Part shown: in pieces, positions 52,228-60,593 of the stretch
How positions within the stretch are numbered: the first letter of the stretch is position 1
How the letters are laid out: each line of letters begins with the position of its first letter
Assembly: GCF_051055405.1 (NCBI RefSeq)
Contig: NZ_CP167068.1
Location: 3,038,001-3,102,000, forward strand
Direction of reading: 5' to 3'
Source: Pseudolachnospira sp051055405
Lineage (GTDB): Bacteria; Bacillota; Clostridia; Lachnospirales; Lachnospiraceae
Length of the DNA: 64,000 nucleotides
Position numbers and translations under genes: made by a program
Notes under the pieces: generated by a model
What the model was told of the DNA's origin: nothing
Database searches by the model: none
What the model saw: the letters and a program-made list of their open reading frames with translations, nothing else

Positions 52228-52315
52228 GGCTCGCCTGAACAAAGAATTTCCGGTTAAGATTCGGGTGTCAAAAGGGAGGGCGACCCGCGTATAGATCCCC
52301 TCCCTCTTTGCTTCT

Positions 52316-52528
52316 TTACTCCTCAATCACCATCAGTACTTCTCCGCCTTTTACCCGCTGGTCTTCCTCTACCAGTATCTCAGCCACGGTTCCCGCCACC
52401 GGGGAAAGTACCGGCTGAAACATTTTCATCGCTTCGATGGTCGCGACCGGAGTCTTTACCTCCACATGCTCCCCTTCTTTTACCTTCACTTCCGTAATGA
52501 CTCCAGGTACTCTTGTTTTGATTTCCAT
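52316..52528 (-). CDS. Stand-alone biotin carrier protein of the malonate decarboxylase (MadF-like)
   Basis: The 70-residue protein is a bare biotinyl domain with the biotinylation motif EAMKM (lysine 35) and the flanking SPVAGTVAEILVEEDQRVKGGEVLM. It would carry CO2 from the carboxyltransferase to the membrane decarboxylase. It is the last gene of the mdc operon, 19 nt after mdcG, with an AAAGGAA site. Its presence indicates the biotin-dependent, sodium-pumping type of malonate decarboxylase rather than the soluble type. Confidence 0.88.
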   Translation of the reverse strand: MEIKTRVPGVITEVKVKEGEHVEVKTPVATIEAMKMFQPVLSPVAGTVAEILVEEDQRVKGGEVLMVIEE

Positions 52529-52547
52529 TTTTTGTTCCTTTCTTTTC

Positions 52548-53240
52548 CTATTTTCTATTTTCTTTCAGCTCCGCTTTTAGCCGGATTTCCGCTCGCTGAA
52601 ATCCCTTCACCAAGACAGTCTTCTGATCGGACAGCCACTCTGCCAGCTTCACGCCCCCGATGTCCGGAAGCTGAAGCTCCAAATCCAATGGACGATCAAA
52701 CTGCCTGGAAAGAAAAACGCACGCCGAAAAAAATCCTTCCAAATCGCCGTTCTCCTTTTGATCTACAATCAAATCCACATCGGACCCTTCATGCAGATAC
52801 GGCTTTCTTGTTAAAAGTTCCATAGCGGCCGCCCCTGTCAAACCAACCGCAACCTGATATCGCTCTTCCTGCTTTCTTACTTCCGCCAGCACGCTTGTCA
52901 AAGCGGCTGGCCACCGCGCTTCCATTTTCAAGATCTCATAGGGCGTAAGAACCCGTTCCACCGTGGTAAGGGGAAGCGCGGTGGGGACGCGGAAGCGGCT
53001 TCCTTGATGAAAAAGCCAAGAAGAGAATCCCACCTGCAAATTCCCTTCTTCCGGTTTTTCCTGACGGCGTACAATCGCGGGTACCGGACTTCCCGCCGGA
53101 CGTTCTAATATCAATTCTTCTAAATGGGGCAGCCAGGTTTTTGGACACTCCCCTTTACTATAACCGAAGGCATACAGCCGTCCGCTCAAGTCTGCATATA
53201 CAAAATCGTGCCGATTTACCTTGCTCAGCGCTTGATCCAT
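52548..53240 (-). CDS. mdcG: Phosphoribosyl-dephospho-CoA transferase MdcG
   Basis: The 230-residue protein begins MDQALSKVNRHDFVYADL, near the family start (RHD at 10-12), and carries the nucleotidyltransferase motif EGSDVDLIVD near 151-160 for metal and substrate binding. MdcG attaches the 2'-(5''-phosphoribosyl)-dephospho-CoA group to the malonate decarboxylase carrier protein. It overlaps the preceding ligase-like gene by 16 nt. The enzyme that makes the prosthetic-group precursor (MdcB/CitG type) is not in the window. Confidence 0.85.
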   Translation of the reverse strand: MDQALSKVNRHDFVYADLSGRLYAFGYSKGECPKTWLPHLEELILERPAGSPVPAIVRRQEKPEEGNLQVGFSSWLFHQGSRFRVPTALPLTTVERVLTPYEILKMEARWPAALTSVLAEVRKQEERYQVAVGLTGAAAMELLTRKPYLHEGSDVDLIVDQKENGDLEGFFSACVFLSRQFDRPLDLELQLPDIGGVKLAEWLSDQKTVLVKGFQRAEIRLKAELKENRK

Positions 53241-54340
53241 GTTCCATCCCTCTTTGGATTTTTTTGATATTGCTTTTGGGCTTCTAAAAGCGAGTCCAGA
53301 AGCCCCGTCGCTTCCGGCCCCTCCAGAAAAACGCCGTCCGACTGCCTGCCATCCGGGATCAGCTTCAGCCGTGTTTGTTCTCCGGGAATAAAGATTTCCG
53401 AAACCCGGACAATTCGGCTTTTCATACGCAGGATACTCTTCGCCGCCCGGCGCGCCGTCAAAATATGTTCCACCGGACAAGACAAAATTTCTGTCTCCCA
53501 AGTTCGCCCGCTCTCTATCCGGGCATGAGTCGCCAGCGCTCCCTCCCGATTCAGACAATGCCGCCCCTTTTGAAATCCATCTCCAACGGCCAGGCCGCCA
53601 ACCACCGGATAGACCACCTCCGGTTCCTCCGGGTGAGAGACCAAACGGATATCCCGCCGCAGAAAAACGCCGTCTAAAGCCAGCCAGCCAAACTCCTGAC
53701 AGCCGTAAAGGTCATGAACCTCCCAGCCGTGAAACTCCCTCAAAACTCCCGGCAGCGCTGGATCTAAGGGCGTCCCGGCAGCAAGAAGAATCATCCTCTC
53801 CGGCAGCAAACTACCAAGTCCCAACCGTAGGGCGTCCTCTAATGCCGCCCGCAGAAATGAAGATTCTCCGATCGTAACCTCCGCGTTTTTTCGACACCAA
53901 TCAAGAATGAGGCTTTCCCGGCTCGATCGTTCTAAAAATAAAGGCTGAACCCCTGCGCTCCTTAGCCCTTGGGGAGAAAACACCGCGACAAGGGGAGCAT
54001 AGGTTACCAAAATTCTTGCTCCCTCGAAGATACCAAGACGCCGAAACACCTCTTTTGACACCAAAGCTCTCCCCGGCAGTTCCTCCGGCACTACGCCCAC
54101 GGGCGTCTGGAACGCGCTGGTTCCTGTGGTAAACGTGAAATACGCATAATTTTTCGGCACATGTACTTCCTCGCGGACATGAGCAGCCGTCGGTCCATTC
54201 ATCCCTTTGTCCTTTAGACTACGCCGCTCCATCTCAGAAAAATCAGGGGCTGTCCGGTAAATTCTCTCCATCTTTTCCAATAAAGAAAAGGCTTCTGCTG
54301 CGTTCCCCGCGTTTCTTTCCGAATCTTCTTTACTTCCCAT
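53225..54340 (-). CDS. Acyl-adenylate-forming ligase-like protein, candidate ACP acetate ligase
   Basis: The 371-residue product contains TTGTSAFQTPVG (~71-82) and DLYGCQEFGWLA (~210-221), resembling the A3 (phosphate loop) and A5 motifs of AMP-forming ligases, in the order and spacing of phenylacetate-CoA-ligase relatives. The protein is short. In Malonomonas rubra, MadH acetylates the decarboxylase carrier protein; by position this gene could do the same. That is inference, and an accessory role is possible. I start it at 54340 (MGSKEDSERN), overlapping mdcE by 11 nt. Confidence 0.6.
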   Translation of the reverse strand: MGSKEDSERNAGNAAEAFSLLEKMERIYRTAPDFSEMERRSLKDKGMNGPTAAHVREEVHVPKNYAYFTFTTGTSAFQTPVGVVPEELPGRALVSKEVFRRLGIFEGARILVTYAPLVAVFSPQGLRSAGVQPLFLERSSRESLILDWCRKNAEVTIGESSFLRAALEDALRLGLGSLLPERMILLAAGTPLDPALPGVLREFHGWEVHDLYGCQEFGWLALDGVFLRRDIRLVSHPEEPEVVYPVVGGLAVGDGFQKGRHCLNREGALATHARIESGRTWETEILSCPVEHILTARRAAKSILRMKSRIVRVSEIFIPGEQTRLKLIPDGRQSDGVFLEGPEATGLLDSLLEAQKQYQKNPKRDGTWIKR

Positions 54341-55223
54341 CGGCGTCCGCTCTCCATGGGCGGTAATCGTCTGCGAAATCCGCAAACTCCTCCTCCATTT
54401 TCCGAATCACCCGGGACCGCCAAACACGCCCACCCCGCTCTTCGCCAAGGATGGCTCGCCCTAAAGGGCCCGTCTTCCCCTGTTCCTTTTCCTTCCTCAA
54501 CGCTTTGATCTGACGGCTCACCGAAGGGCGAATGTCTTCTACAGAATCTAAGATTTCCTCCACGCCTCCCAGGCGGTAAAAGAAATCTGCTCCTGCCGCA
54601 AAAACCGGGTTTGTCTTTGACAGTTCTTCCAGCTGCTCGATATCCAGCTTTGTAATTCGGGAGATACTGCTGACCGGCATGACATGAATCATCGTACCAA
54701 ACTCCGGCTTCATCGCGAGAATTCGATCCGCCTGTAATCCATGGCAAAGAAAGGCGCCGCTGATGGCCCGCCCGATCACAACGGCAATCACCGGATGACC
54801 CGCCATTCTAGCTTCCGCCAACGCCAGCTGATAGGCGCCTGTAGCTTTATTCATACCAGCGATTTCTTCTAATTTTCCAGGCGCATTTCCGGGCGTATCT
54901 ACAATCAGCAAAAGCGGGCGTTTTTCGTCCGTGGGTTTTTGCCGATCGGCTTTCAGAACGGCATAAACGGCAAGAGCCATTTTATACGCTTCTTCCAGGC
55001 CGATTACCCCGAAATAAACGACAGGAAATTTTTCATTCATTGCCTGCGCGTCGTTGGCCAGGACTACCACCTCCTGCCCGTCGAGACGCCCGTTCCCTAC
55101 TACGGCTCCAGGTCCAAAATTTTCCGGGAAAGTTCTTTCCGCCGCCTGATTTTCCTGAAAACTATCGGAATCCAGCAGCCATTCGATTGCCTCCCTGCCT
55201 TTTCCAATCAACGTCTCTGTCAC
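54330..55223 (-). CDS. mdcE: Malonate decarboxylase gamma subunit (MdcE/MadD type)
   Basis: The 297-residue crotonase-fold carboxyltransferase subunit shows FGPGAVVGNGRLDGQEVVVLAND, LLLIVDTPGNAPGKLEEIAGMNKATGAY and VIGRAISGAFLCHGLQADRILA. I place its start at a GTG (55223) behind AAGGAGGG; it overlaps the mdcD stop as GTGA. With MdcD it moves the carboxyl of malonyl-ACP, here presumably onto biotin. Confidence 0.9.
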   Translation of the reverse strand: MTETLIGKGREAIEWLLDSDSFQENQAAERTFPENFGPGAVVGNGRLDGQEVVVLANDAQAMNEKFPVVYFGVIGLEEAYKMALAVYAVLKADRQKPTDEKRPLLLIVDTPGNAPGKLEEIAGMNKATGAYQLALAEARMAGHPVIAVVIGRAISGAFLCHGLQADRILAMKPEFGTMIHVMPVSSISRITKLDIEQLEELSKTNPVFAAGADFFYRLGGVEEILDSVEDIRPSVSRQIKALRKEKEQGKTGPLGRAILGEERGGRVWRSRVIRKMEEEFADFADDYRPWRADADGK

Positions 55224-56161
55224 TGCTTTGCCCTCCTTCTTGGAACCGCCTGGTTCAAAAACTCTTCTACCTCCATATCCGGCAGTTCCTCTGCTTTTCT
55301 GTTTCCAAACGCTTTCCACACGTCCATGGAATCGGAGGGAGCGATATCCGCCAGCCATTCCGCCAATTCCAATTGTTCTTCCACGAAAGCTTCGGAACCA
55401 ATCCTGCGATAGCGGGCAATTTCATCGTAAGGCTTTTTCAAAATTTCTGAAACCGCTTCCCGGAAAGCTTTCATCGAATCGGGAACCAATACGTTGCAGT
55501 CGCCCATCAGATATTTATGCTTTCCTCCGGTCGTCCTGGAAATCAAAGATTTGTCAGAGGCGTCAAACTCCTCTTTTCCGATTTCCTGTTCGATTACTTC
55601 CGGACCAGTCAGCCCCAGCCGGCCTTCCGGACTCATAATCACAGCGTCCGTCGCCGCGGCGACAAATCCCATCCCGCCGAAGCATCCCACTTTGCTTCCA
55701 ATGATCGCTAATACCGGTATCTTCCCCCGGCAACGCTGGATTTGATCCATCACCTCCGCATGAGCCAGCAGCCCTGCGTTCGCTTCATGAAGGCGCACGC
55801 CTCCGGTCTCAAAGGAAAGGAGCACAGCCGGACGGCAGACCTCTTTTTCACCATAATTTTTCCAGTCTTCATACTCGGCCAGCGCCAGCTGGAAAATTCC
55901 AACCATTTTCGCGCCGCCAATCTCCCCGACTGCGCCTCCGATAAAACGGCCTTCCTGGGAAATCACAAAAACCGGATGCCTGCCAATCCTTCCGACGCCG
56001 GTCACTACGCCGTCGTCAAAAGCTACCGCTTCTCCTAAAATCGGAAGATGCGGGCTTGTCAGTCGATCTCTGGGGCCCGCGAATTCCCGGAATGTTCCAG
56101 CATCCACCAGGCCGGTCGCACGCTGTCTGGCGGTAGCCGAAAAAAAGCTCTGGTTATTCAT
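55220..56161 (-). CDS. mdcD: Malonate decarboxylase beta subunit (MdcD/MadC type)
   Basis: The 313-residue protein starts MNNQSFFSATARQRATGLVD and shows crotonase-fold loops GRFIGGAVGEIGGAKMVG, SFETGGVRLHEANAGLLAHAEVM and KVGCFGGMGFVAAATDAVIMS. It pairs with MdcE. It overlaps mdcC by 4 nt (ATGA). Confidence 0.93.
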   Translation of the reverse strand: MNNQSFFSATARQRATGLVDAGTFREFAGPRDRLTSPHLPILGEAVAFDDGVVTGVGRIGRHPVFVISQEGRFIGGAVGEIGGAKMVGIFQLALAEYEDWKNYGEKEVCRPAVLLSFETGGVRLHEANAGLLAHAEVMDQIQRCRGKIPVLAIIGSKVGCFGGMGFVAAATDAVIMSPEGRLGLTGPEVIEQEIGKEEFDASDKSLISRTTGGKHKYLMGDCNVLVPDSMKAFREAVSEILKKPYDEIARYRRIGSEAFVEEQLELAEWLADIAPSDSMDVWKAFGNRKAEELPDMEVEEFLNQAVPRRRAKQ

Positions 56162-56535
56162 GACTCCTGTCCCTCCTTCCCCTGTTTTCCTTCGGCGTCC
56201 CCTTTTTCATCTCCAGAAAGAATTCCTCCCGCTTCTTTCAGCGCCTGTGTCAGACGAAGCGACACGATAAAAGGGGTCGCATTGTTGTCGTTGATTGAAA
56301 TGGACAGGTCTCCCAGCGCATTTTCTTCCACAAAATTTTGCAGCACCATTTCCCAAATATACTCAAAACCATGAACCGGTGTGCTCACCTGTACGTCTAC
56401 CGCGCCTTCCATCGATTTTTGCTCCATCAGAATTTCCAAATCTCCAGAGCCTACCACGCCGGTATGACTCCATTCCTTGGCGATGGTGTTTCCTTTTCTC
56501 CCGAAAAAGGTATACGTTAATGTCTGTAATGTCAT
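56158..56535 (-). CDS. mdcC: Malonate decarboxylase acyl carrier protein
   Basis: The 125-residue protein starts MTLQTLTYTF and carries the prosthetic-group site VGSGDLEIL with serine 30. It ends in a charged Gly/Glu/Lys tail (~105-125). The carrier bears the phosphoribosyl-dephospho-CoA thiol that is cycled between acetyl and malonyl forms. GAGGAGG precedes the ATG at 56535, 11 nt after mdcA. Confidence 0.92.
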   Translation of the reverse strand: MTLQTLTYTFFGRKGNTIAKEWSHTGVVGSGDLEILMEQKSMEGAVDVQVSTPVHGFEYIWEMVLQNFVEENALGDLSISINDNNATPFIVSLRLTQALKEAGGILSGDEKGDAEGKQGKEGQES

Positions 56536-56546
56536 ATCGCCCTCCT

Positions 56547-58199
56547 CTACCACGTTTTAAACCGAGCCGGCGGATGATATAGGTTTTTTGACCACTCTAC
56601 CAGCTCGCGAACGCTCTTTGCCGCCAATAAACTCCGGTTAGCCATCGTCCGGTCGATCCCCAAATCTTCCGGCGTTTTCACGATACCTCTCTGACGAAGT
56701 TCCTTTGTCTTTTTTCCGTCTGCCTTTCGCCCTACCGGCGTATATCCCGCCACCGCACGGATTGCGGCGGTCCGCTCTTCGATACTAGTACAGCGGTGAA
56801 GATAGGCGATCCCCGTCTCTGTGACGATATGGGTCAGGTCGTCTCCATAAATCATGACCGGTGGAATGGGGAGATTCGCCGCTTTTTGCAGTTTCCAAGC
56901 GTCCAGCTCTTCCACAAAGCCGGGAACCATCTTTTCCCGGAAAGTATCCTGCATCTGAACGACCAGGCGGCGTCCCCGCGGCATATGCCCCAGGGACTGC
57001 GCCCGCATCCCATCTTCCTGCCCACACTTCAGCCACGCGTCGCTTCCATGGCGCCGCCCTCTGGCATCGCATCCCATATTCGGAGCGCCGCCAAAGCCTG
57101 CGATACGGCTGGCCGTAGCGGTGGAGCTATTCCCCTCCTCGTCGATCTGCAAGGTGCTCCCGATGAACATATCACAGGCGTAATGTCCGGCTGCCTGGCT
57201 CATCGCACGGTTTGAGCGCAGCGTGCCGTCCGGACCGACAAAGAAAATATCCGGCCGGTTTTCGATGTATTCTTCCATCCCCAGCTCCCCGCCAAAGCAG
57301 TGGATACTCTTCACCCATCCGGATTCAATCGCCGGAATTAGGGTCGGATGAGGATTGAGCGCAAAATAAGAACAAACCTTTCCTTTCAGTCCCAGCTGTT
57401 CCCCATAGGTAGGCAGCAACAGCTCAATGGCCGCCGTATCAAAACCGATTCCATGGTTCAGCCGCTGCACGCCATATTCTGCATAGATCCCTTTGATCGC
57501 CATCATCGCTCGCAAAATCTGGGCTTCCGTGATCAGCGCAGGATCTCTGGTAAATAATGGTTCCACATAGAACGGCCGGGGCGCTTCCACCACGTAGTCA
57601 ACCCAATCGCCGGGAATATCCACCCGCGGCAGCCGGTCCACCACCCGGTTCACCTGAGCGATTACGATTCCCTGTTTAAAGTGGGTAGCCTCCGTTACTA
57701 CCGGCGTATCCTCCGTATTAAAACCAGTGTAAAGATTTCCTTCGCGGTCCGCTTCCACCGCCGCCACCAGGGCCACCCGCGGAACCAAATCCATAAAATA
57801 TCGGCCAAATAGCTCCAAATACGTATGAATGGATCCCAATTCCAATTTCCCATTTTGAACCAATTCCGCCAGCTTTGCCGCCTGAGGGCCAGAGTAAGAA
57901 AAATCAATCTTTTTTGCAATTCCTTTCTCCAGCAGCTGAATATGACTGTTCATCGCTACCGCGGACTGAACCAGATGAAGATCATGTACTTTTTCCCGGT
58001 CTACCCGGCACAGCATTTCGGCCAAAAAGTCCGCCTGCTTTTGATTATTTCCCTCCAGACAGACTCGATCCCCCGGCCGAAGAACCGCCTCCAGCAGCTT
58101 TCCGGTCTGTCTGGCCGCTACCAGCTTTCCCTCTGTCCGGTAGCGGTCTCCCTGCTCCAACCGTCGCTTTCTATCTTCTTTTTGACGACACCATTCCAT
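56547..58199 (-). CDS. mdcA: Malonate decarboxylase alpha subunit, acetyl-ACP:malonate ACP transferase
   Basis: The 550-residue CoA-transferase-fold enzyme shows GDRVCLEGNNQKQADFLAEML, HDLHLVQSAVAMNSHIQLLEKGIAKKIDFSYSGPQ, NLYTGFNTEDTP, RLNHGIGFDTAAIELLLPTY and AGFGGAPNMGCDARGRRH, matching MdcA/MadA. It swaps acetate for malonate on the carrier protein. An AAAGGAG site precedes the ATG. A terminator and palindrome lie in its leader, between it and the HutP-like gene. Confidence 0.95.
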   Translation of the reverse strand: MEWCRQKEDRKRRLEQGDRYRTEGKLVAARQTGKLLEAVLRPGDRVCLEGNNQKQADFLAEMLCRVDREKVHDLHLVQSAVAMNSHIQLLEKGIAKKIDFSYSGPQAAKLAELVQNGKLELGSIHTYLELFGRYFMDLVPRVALVAAVEADREGNLYTGFNTEDTPVVTEATHFKQGIVIAQVNRVVDRLPRVDIPGDWVDYVVEAPRPFYVEPLFTRDPALITEAQILRAMMAIKGIYAEYGVQRLNHGIGFDTAAIELLLPTYGEQLGLKGKVCSYFALNPHPTLIPAIESGWVKSIHCFGGELGMEEYIENRPDIFFVGPDGTLRSNRAMSQAAGHYACDMFIGSTLQIDEEGNSSTATASRIAGFGGAPNMGCDARGRRHGSDAWLKCGQEDGMRAQSLGHMPRGRRLVVQMQDTFREKMVPGFVEELDAWKLQKAANLPIPPVMIYGDDLTHIVTETGIAYLHRCTSIEERTAAIRAVAGYTPVGRKADGKKTKELRQRGIVKTPEDLGIDRTMANRSLLAAKSVRELVEWSKNLYHPPARFKTW

Positions 58200-58243
58200 C
58201 GGTTAAAACTCCTTTCCTTTGCATTTATGCCCCTAGCAGGGCG

Positions 58244-58334
58244 CTTTTTATTCGATAGGAAGTTTCAATGAAATTTCCTATTGAATAAAAAGAGGATAGT
58301 ATCCCCTTGTGCGGGAACTATCCTCATACTCTCA
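58244..58334 (-). promoter_or_regulatory. Leader element L2: conserved block, terminator and palindrome before mdcA
   Basis: On the minus strand the order is a conserved block TGAGAGTATGAGGATAGT (58317-58334), a terminator formed by its last nine bases with ACTATCCTC (58292-58325, followed by TTTTTATT), then a near-perfect palindrome with TTTTTATTC arms (58244-58292). A matching element L1 precedes the pump genes. I infer antitermination control by the adjacent HutP-like protein. Confidence 0.7.
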
Positions 58335-58382
58335 TCCATATACAATTTTCATCTTCCAGGGAAGCTCCTCCCCGCTATCTAT

Positions 58383-58820
58383 TTAGACATTCATCACGCC
58401 AAGCCCGCAGCGTTCGTGGCTGGACATCGGGTGAATCGCGGATTCACCGAACATCGCCACTGCCAGCCAGTGCTGCTTTCGGATAATCGCGACCTTCAAA
58501 GCCAGATCGGTATCGGAGGCCACATTGATAAACACGCCCCGTTTTGCCTCCTCGCAGGCATGAAGCAACGCATGCATCTCATGGGGAAGCTTCTCAATCA
58601 CCGCGCTGTTCAGACTGGCGCCTACCACGGCTCGGTTTATTTTTTCCTGGAAGTCTCTGCTGGATTTTCCTCCCACTTCCGTCACCACCAATTTCCACCC
58701 TTCTTTTCCAAAGTCTGCTTTCACAGCTTCTTCTTCCGCTAGGGTTCGTGTCAATGCCAGTCTCATAGCGCGGTATCCGATTCCCTCCCAGTAATTGCTC
58801 TCATACTCTGAACGGTTCAT
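58383..58820 (-). CDS. HutP-family RNA-binding antiterminator
   Basis: The 145-residue protein keeps the HutP core: HALLHACEEAKRG with histidines 83 and 87, and WLAVAMFGESAIHPMSSHERCGLGVMNV with histidine 135, the positions that hold the metal and ligand in Bacillus HutP. HutP binds NAG-rich RNA and opens a terminator when its ligand is present. Here it lies inside a malonate decarboxylase locus rather than a histidine-use operon, so its ligand may be malonate or a related acid; that is inference. AAGGAG precedes the ATG. Confidence 0.85.
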   Translation of the reverse strand: MNRSEYESNYWEGIGYRAMRLALTRTLAEEEAVKADFGKEGWKLVVTEVGGKSSRDFQEKINRAVVGASLNSAVIEKLPHEMHALLHACEEAKRGVFINVASDTDLALKVAIIRKQHWLAVAMFGESAIHPMSSHERCGLGVMNV

Positions 58821-58950
58821 TCGATTCCTCTCCTTCTCTCAAACAATCCTGTATGCGGAAATCATACCACGGCTTTCCTCTTCCTTCAAGTCCGTTTCCT
58901 GCCGCGCCGCAGGCAGAGAATTTTTCTCTGCCAAATTCTTTCTTGTTCTT

Positions 58951-60159
58951 TTATTGTATCAAAGAAATTGTCGATACAAATACGCCGGCCACAATCGCGC
59001 TTGTAATCACACCACAGATATTGGCGCCCATGGCTACCGGCAAAATCATCGCGAATGGATTTTCTTCCTCCGCCGCATGCTGGGCTAATTTTGCAGTCGT
59101 AGGCACACAGGAAACTCCGGCAATGCCAATCACCGGGTTAAAATCACCCTTCTTTATTTTGTAAAACAGCCAGCCGCCCAAAAGGCCGCCAATTCCTGAG
59201 ACCGCCAGCGCTAAAATACCCAGCGCCAGAATGACGATTACCACCGGATTTAGGATGGTAGACGCCTCGCAGAGCGTTCCCAACAATAACCCCAGGAAAA
59301 AGGTGGACATATAGGTGATTCCATTTTCCAGCATTTTCTGATAAGGAAGCACTTCCGCTTCTTTAATCGCCACGCCGACAAAGAAAGAAAAAATCAAGGG
59401 AGAAGCCATCGGCAGGAGCAGACATAATACGCCGCAGGTAATGATAATAAAAATAAATTTGGTCTTTTGCGGTACATCCGGCGGATATACTTCCACATCA
59501 ATTCCCCGATACTTCTTCGGGACGATCAAACGGATCAGATACGGATAGCCGCCGTAAGTTAAGCTTAAATACAAATAGGCAATAATCGAAATCGGCACGA
59601 AAATTTCCGGCGACAACATCAGGGACGTAAAAAGCACCATCGGCCCGTCCGCGCCTCCGATCGTTGCGATAGCTGCCGCCTGGCCAGCATCCAGATGAAA
59701 GACCGACACCCCCAAAATCAGTGCCACAAAGCTGCCAAGTTCCGCAAACAGCGCGATTGTAATGCAGGTCCAAGGCCTGGCCAGCAGAAAACTAATCTCG
59801 CTCCTAGCGCCAATTCCCATAAATACCAAGCAGGCAATCAGTCCGTTGCTGAATGTCAGATTATAAATTGGCTGCAAAAAGTTAACTTGAATCGCATCCA
59901 TGATACCAGCAGCGTCGCCGACTAAGGGATCCAAAAACAAAGTTCCAATCCCGCCGCCTTCCAGAAACATTTGCCCTGCATTAACGGCAATCATACCGAT
60001 TCCCATGGGAATCATGATGAGAGGTTCCAGCTTACGGGTAAAGCCCAGATAGGCCAAAACAAAGCCAAGTACAATCAGGATCAGGCGCGCCGCCGCAATG
60101 GTAAGATCCTCCTGAAAAAATGTTCCGATTCCCGGAAAAAGCTGTGACAAAAAATCCAT
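58951..60159 (-). CDS. Sodium-pumping carboxybiotin decarboxylase beta subunit (OadB/MadB family)
   Basis: The 402-residue membrane protein has about 9-11 helices and hallmark segments FMGIGARSEISFLLARP, ATIGGADGPMVLF and NPVIGIAGVSCVPTTAKLAQ with MGANICGVITSAI. OadB-type subunits decarboxylate carboxybiotin and export sodium ions. Its place with mdc genes makes it the MadB counterpart. AGGAGGAAAA precedes the ATG at 60159, one base after the small upstream subunit. Confidence 0.93.
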   Translation of the reverse strand: MDFLSQLFPGIGTFFQEDLTIAAARLILIVLGFVLAYLGFTRKLEPLIMIPMGIGMIAVNAGQMFLEGGGIGTLFLDPLVGDAAGIMDAIQVNFLQPIYNLTFSNGLIACLVFMGIGARSEISFLLARPWTCITIALFAELGSFVALILGVSVFHLDAGQAAAIATIGGADGPMVLFTSLMLSPEIFVPISIIAYLYLSLTYGGYPYLIRLIVPKKYRGIDVEVYPPDVPQKTKFIFIIITCGVLCLLLPMASPLIFSFFVGVAIKEAEVLPYQKMLENGITYMSTFFLGLLLGTLCEASTILNPVVIVILALGILALAVSGIGGLLGGWLFYKIKKGDFNPVIGIAGVSCVPTTAKLAQHAAEEENPFAMILPVAMGANICGVITSAIVAGVFVSTISLIQ

Positions 60160-60160
60160 G

Positions 60161-60289
60161 CTACTTTTCCTCCTTTTTCTTATTCCGCTTCCGGAACATC
60201 CAATCCGTTGCCACAATGATCCCAATTACCAGATAGGACAAGGCAATCGTCAGCAAATAAGCAAATCCGCTGTAAGTTACAATATTCAT
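60161..60289 (-). CDS. Small membrane subunit of the sodium pump (gamma/OadG-like, 42 residues)
   Basis: The product begins MNIVTYSGFAYLLTIALSYL, has one membrane helix (~8-28), then a basic tail (FRKRNKKKEEK). AAAGGAGAAAGG precedes the ATG, and the TAG stop lies one base before the OadB-type ATG. Position and topology suggest a minimal gamma subunit, shorter than typical OadG. Confidence 0.7.
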   Translation of the reverse strand: MNIVTYSGFAYLLTIALSYLVIGIIVATDWMFRKRNKKKEEK

Positions 60290-60319
60290 TCCTTTCTCCT
60301 TTCAAACGAAAGCGGAGCG

Positions 60320-60406
60320 TTTTTTATTCTACAGGAAATTCCATCGGAATTTCCTGTAGAATAAAAAAAGGAAAGCGAATATACACTCACTTTCCTCAAA
60401 CTCTCA
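60320..60406 (-). promoter_or_regulatory. Leader element L1: conserved block, terminator and perfect palindrome before the pump genes
   Basis: The block TGAGAGTTTGAGGAAAGT (60389-60406) matches L2 in 16 of 18 positions. It merges into a terminator AGGAAAG / CTTTCCT (60369-60396) with a TTTTTTT tail. A perfect 23-bp inverted repeat with a 3-nt loop (60320-60342 with 60346-60368) follows and shares the TTTTTATTC arm with L2. Confidence 0.72.
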
Positions 60407-60454
60407 GTCGCTATATAGTTACTATCTCTTCTCGTTCTCTCAATCTCTGGCTAT

Positions 60455-60483
60455 AGAGTAGCACACTTCGCGGGCAATTGCAA
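60455..60483 (-). promoter_or_regulatory. Candidate promoter for the pump-hutP-mdc transcript
   Basis: TTGCAA (60478-60483), a 17-bp spacer and TACTCT (60455-60460) lie after the permease stop. The transcript would start near 60448 and include the L1 block. The -10 match is modest. Confidence 0.4.
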
Positions 60484-60593
60484 GCGGTTTTAAAAAAAAT
60501 TGAGAAGCTTATTATCTGCTCACGCCCAGCTTGGTCATCAACGCCTCTTAAGGAGGAAATTGATCTTTCAGGCTTACAAAAATTGGAAACCCT

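Noticed and set aside
58911..58933. GGCAGAGAA/TTCTCTGCC palindrome between the OadB-type gene and hutP as a terminator
   Set aside because: No T tract follows on the minus strand and the genes on both sides appear to be in one operon.
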